A stretch of 64,000 nucleotides of DNA from Rhynchonema sp. JSB1_4 (taxonomy: Eukaryota > Nematoda > Chromadorea > Monhysterida > Xyalidae). The position numbers and the translations under genes are program-made. The stretch lies in NCBI GenBank assembly GCA_030248065.1, contig JASAMV010007124.1, positions 62,001 through 126,000 on the forward strand. The letters are read 5' to 3'. A model generated the notes under the pieces. It was not told where the DNA came from, searched no databases, and saw nothing but the letters and a program-made list of their open reading frames with translations. Numbering within the stretch: position 1 is the stretch's first letter; the number at the start of each line of letters is the position of its first letter. This document shows, piece after piece, positions 62,568 through 64,000 of this stretch.

Positions 62568-63345
62568 CAGTGTAGTACTTGGCCAGGGTGTTGACGGTAG
62601 ATAGATTGGTCCCGAAATGTGTTGACGGTAGATAGATTGGGACCCGAAATGTGTTGACGGTAGATAGATTGGTCCCGAAATGTGTTGACGGTAGATAGAT
62701 TGGTCCCGAAATGTGTTGACGGTAGATAGATTGGTCCCGAAATGTGTTGACGGTAGATAGATTGGTCCCGAAATGTGTTGACGGTAGATAGATTGGTCCC
62801 GAAATGTGTTGACGGTAGATAGATTGGGACCCGAAATGTGTTGACGATAGAGTGGGGAATCCTATAAATAGTACTCCTTCACTGTAATTCATTCATTCCA
62901 TACCATACACCGAAGATAAACGTACCATCTATACTTCAACTATAGATAGATGACCCAAGTCCGAAATCTGGGGGGGGTCGAGGGTCGACCCAAACTTGTT
63001 GACGATAGATAGATGGGGGGGGTTCGCCAAAAATCAAGGTATAGTATAGTGTACTAGTAGATAATAATGTGTAAATATTAATGAAAATGCACTAAGATGT
63101 ACTAAATCCGCGCGTAGCGCGCGATTTTTTGCCTATTTGGGGGGGGGTGAAAAATACCGATTTTGAGCCACTGAGTCAAAAATATCAATTTTGGGGTCGA
63201 TTGTTGTTGACCCAGAATTTGTTGACGATAGACAGATTAGCCCAAAAGTGTTGACGATAGATAGATGAAATCAAAATGTGTTGACGATAGATAGATGAAT
63301 TTGGGCTTTGGGGGGACCCCCCCCCACCCCCCAAGTACTACCCTG
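62568..63345. mobile_element. hAT-like element carrying 31-bp tandem repeats
   Basis: Ends CAGTGTAGTACTTGG / CCAAGTACTACCCTG. Contains about nine tandem 31-32 bp units (GTGTTGACGGTAGATAGAT plus TGGTCCCGAAAT) from 62590 to about 62860, followed by a short unique stretch and more GTTGACGATAGATAGAT words to 63290. GC hairpin CGCGCGTAGCGCGCG near 63109. Flanks are C-rich, so a duplication cannot be judged. Confidence 0.7.
62590..62862. repeat. 31-bp tandem repeat, about nine units
   Basis: Period of 31 bp, with 32-bp variants where GGTCCCG is GGGACCCG. Located inside the 62568-63345 element. Confidence 0.92.
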
Positions 63346-63360
63346 CCCCAGTGTTGTAGT

Positions 63361-63745
63361 CAGTGTTGTTCCTGGGGGGGTCCCCCCTAAGGTACGCTAA
63401 CCGCCGCGACCAAGGTACACTAGCACACTAACCGCCGCGCCAGGTACACTAACCGCCTCAATTTTTGCCCAAAATCGGCATTTTTAGGCCTAAAATGGGC
63501 ATTTTTAGGCCCAAAATGGGTGATTTTTAGGTAGATGTTGTCAGAAATCGCCAATATACCCTTTTTATGAAGAATTTTTTTCCAAAAAGGGTAAAAAATC
63601 GGTCAAATTTTCTACCTCAAAAAGTGACTTTTTCCTGGATTTGGGTCTTCCCCACCCCTTCCCTCCCCCAGGGAGCTACACTAACCGCCGCACGGAAAAA
63701 AGGGGTAGGTACACTAACCGCCGCGCCGGACCAGGAACTACACTG
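63361..63745. mobile_element. hAT-like MITE with GGTACACTAACCGCC words
   Basis: 385 bp, ends CAGTGTTGTTCCTGG / CCAGGAACTACACTG, flanked by GTTGTAGT (63353-63360) and GATGTAGT (63746-63753), a 7-of-8 duplication. Copies of GTACACTAACCGCC at both ends around an AT-rich core. A truncated inverted relative lies at 56880-56990. Confidence 0.88.
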
Positions 63746-63765
63746 GATGTAGTTGGTCCTAGGCT

Positions 63766-64000
63766 ATACTGGCAGGCGGAAAAAAACCGTTTTTTTCGGA
63801 AAAAAACCGTTTTTTTCCGAGACCCGAATACTTTTCGATTTATTTTTCCGTGGGTACCTTTTCGGTTTTTGATCGGAAAAATATCGGTACTTTATTCCCG
63901 TTTTTCCAAAAATTGTAATGCAAAACCGATGAGTTTTTCGATTTCAGTGAAAAATTGGCTCGAGCACAAAAATTAACCGGCCTAAAATGGGCCAAAAAGC
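63766..64000. mobile_element. Relative of the 36674-37092 MITE, cut by the window end
   Basis: Starts CTATACTGGCAGGCGG and continues with repeated AAAAAACCGTTTTTTTCGG words, as in the myotubularin intron element. The right end lies outside the window. Confidence 0.55.

Noticed and set aside
62356..62892. 178-codon Thr/Ser-rich open frame on the - strand
   Set aside because: Translation of the 31-bp tandem repeat inside a hAT-like element.

Overview
The window is nuclear DNA of a non-vertebrate animal. Its genes are broken into many short exons with GT-AG introns, many tracts of non-coding DNA are littered with small inverted-repeat transposons, and the proteins are typical animal families. 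I cannot name the species; nothing seen separates arthropod-, tardigrade-, lophotrochozoan- or other invertebrate-type genomes with confidence. No bacterial, viral or CRISPR signal was found.

Layout. On the + strand: (1) an NRF-6-type multi-pass acyltransferase-3 gene (155-5275, about 16 exons) and (2) a fibroblast growth factor of the FGF9/16/20 type (about 16188-23832, four recognisable exons, a 6.1 kb first intron). On the - strand, convergent with these: (3) a myotubularin phosphatase of the MTMR3/4 class with GRAM/PH, active phosphatase, coiled coil and C-terminal FYVE finger (39105 down to 28787), (4) the splicing factor SMNDC1/SPF30 (44879 to 41769), (5) a TFIIS-type transcription elongation factor (49716 to 46514) whose zinc-ribbon acidic hairpin is altered, and (6) an SLC17-family organic-anion/phosphate transporter (56236, first exon not found, to 51990). 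These are unrelated housekeeping or signalling genes; their adjacency does not suggest a shared pathway.

From about 56.7 kb to the end the window is almost entirely repeat. It contains non-autonomous hAT-like elements (CAGTG...CACTG ends, 8-bp target duplications) inserted into one another, each carrying its own short reiterated word, and a 2.3 kb array of a 32-bp unit that is open in all three frames of one strand. Relatives of these elements are also scattered in the introns and spacers of the gene-rich part. PIF/Harbinger-like (TAA duplication), Tc1/mariner-like (TA duplication) and long palindromic elements are also present.

The most interesting signals are the family of hAT-like miniature elements that share a skeleton but differ in their internal 'barcode' word; the 12-fold over-represented octamer TGAAACAT (33 copies by eye); the inverted repeat pair that brackets the catalytic exons of the myotubularin gene; and the TFIIS with a diverged catalytic hairpin. 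Exon borders were read by eye from reading frame, splice sites and protein family patterns and should be taken as approximate unless stated.
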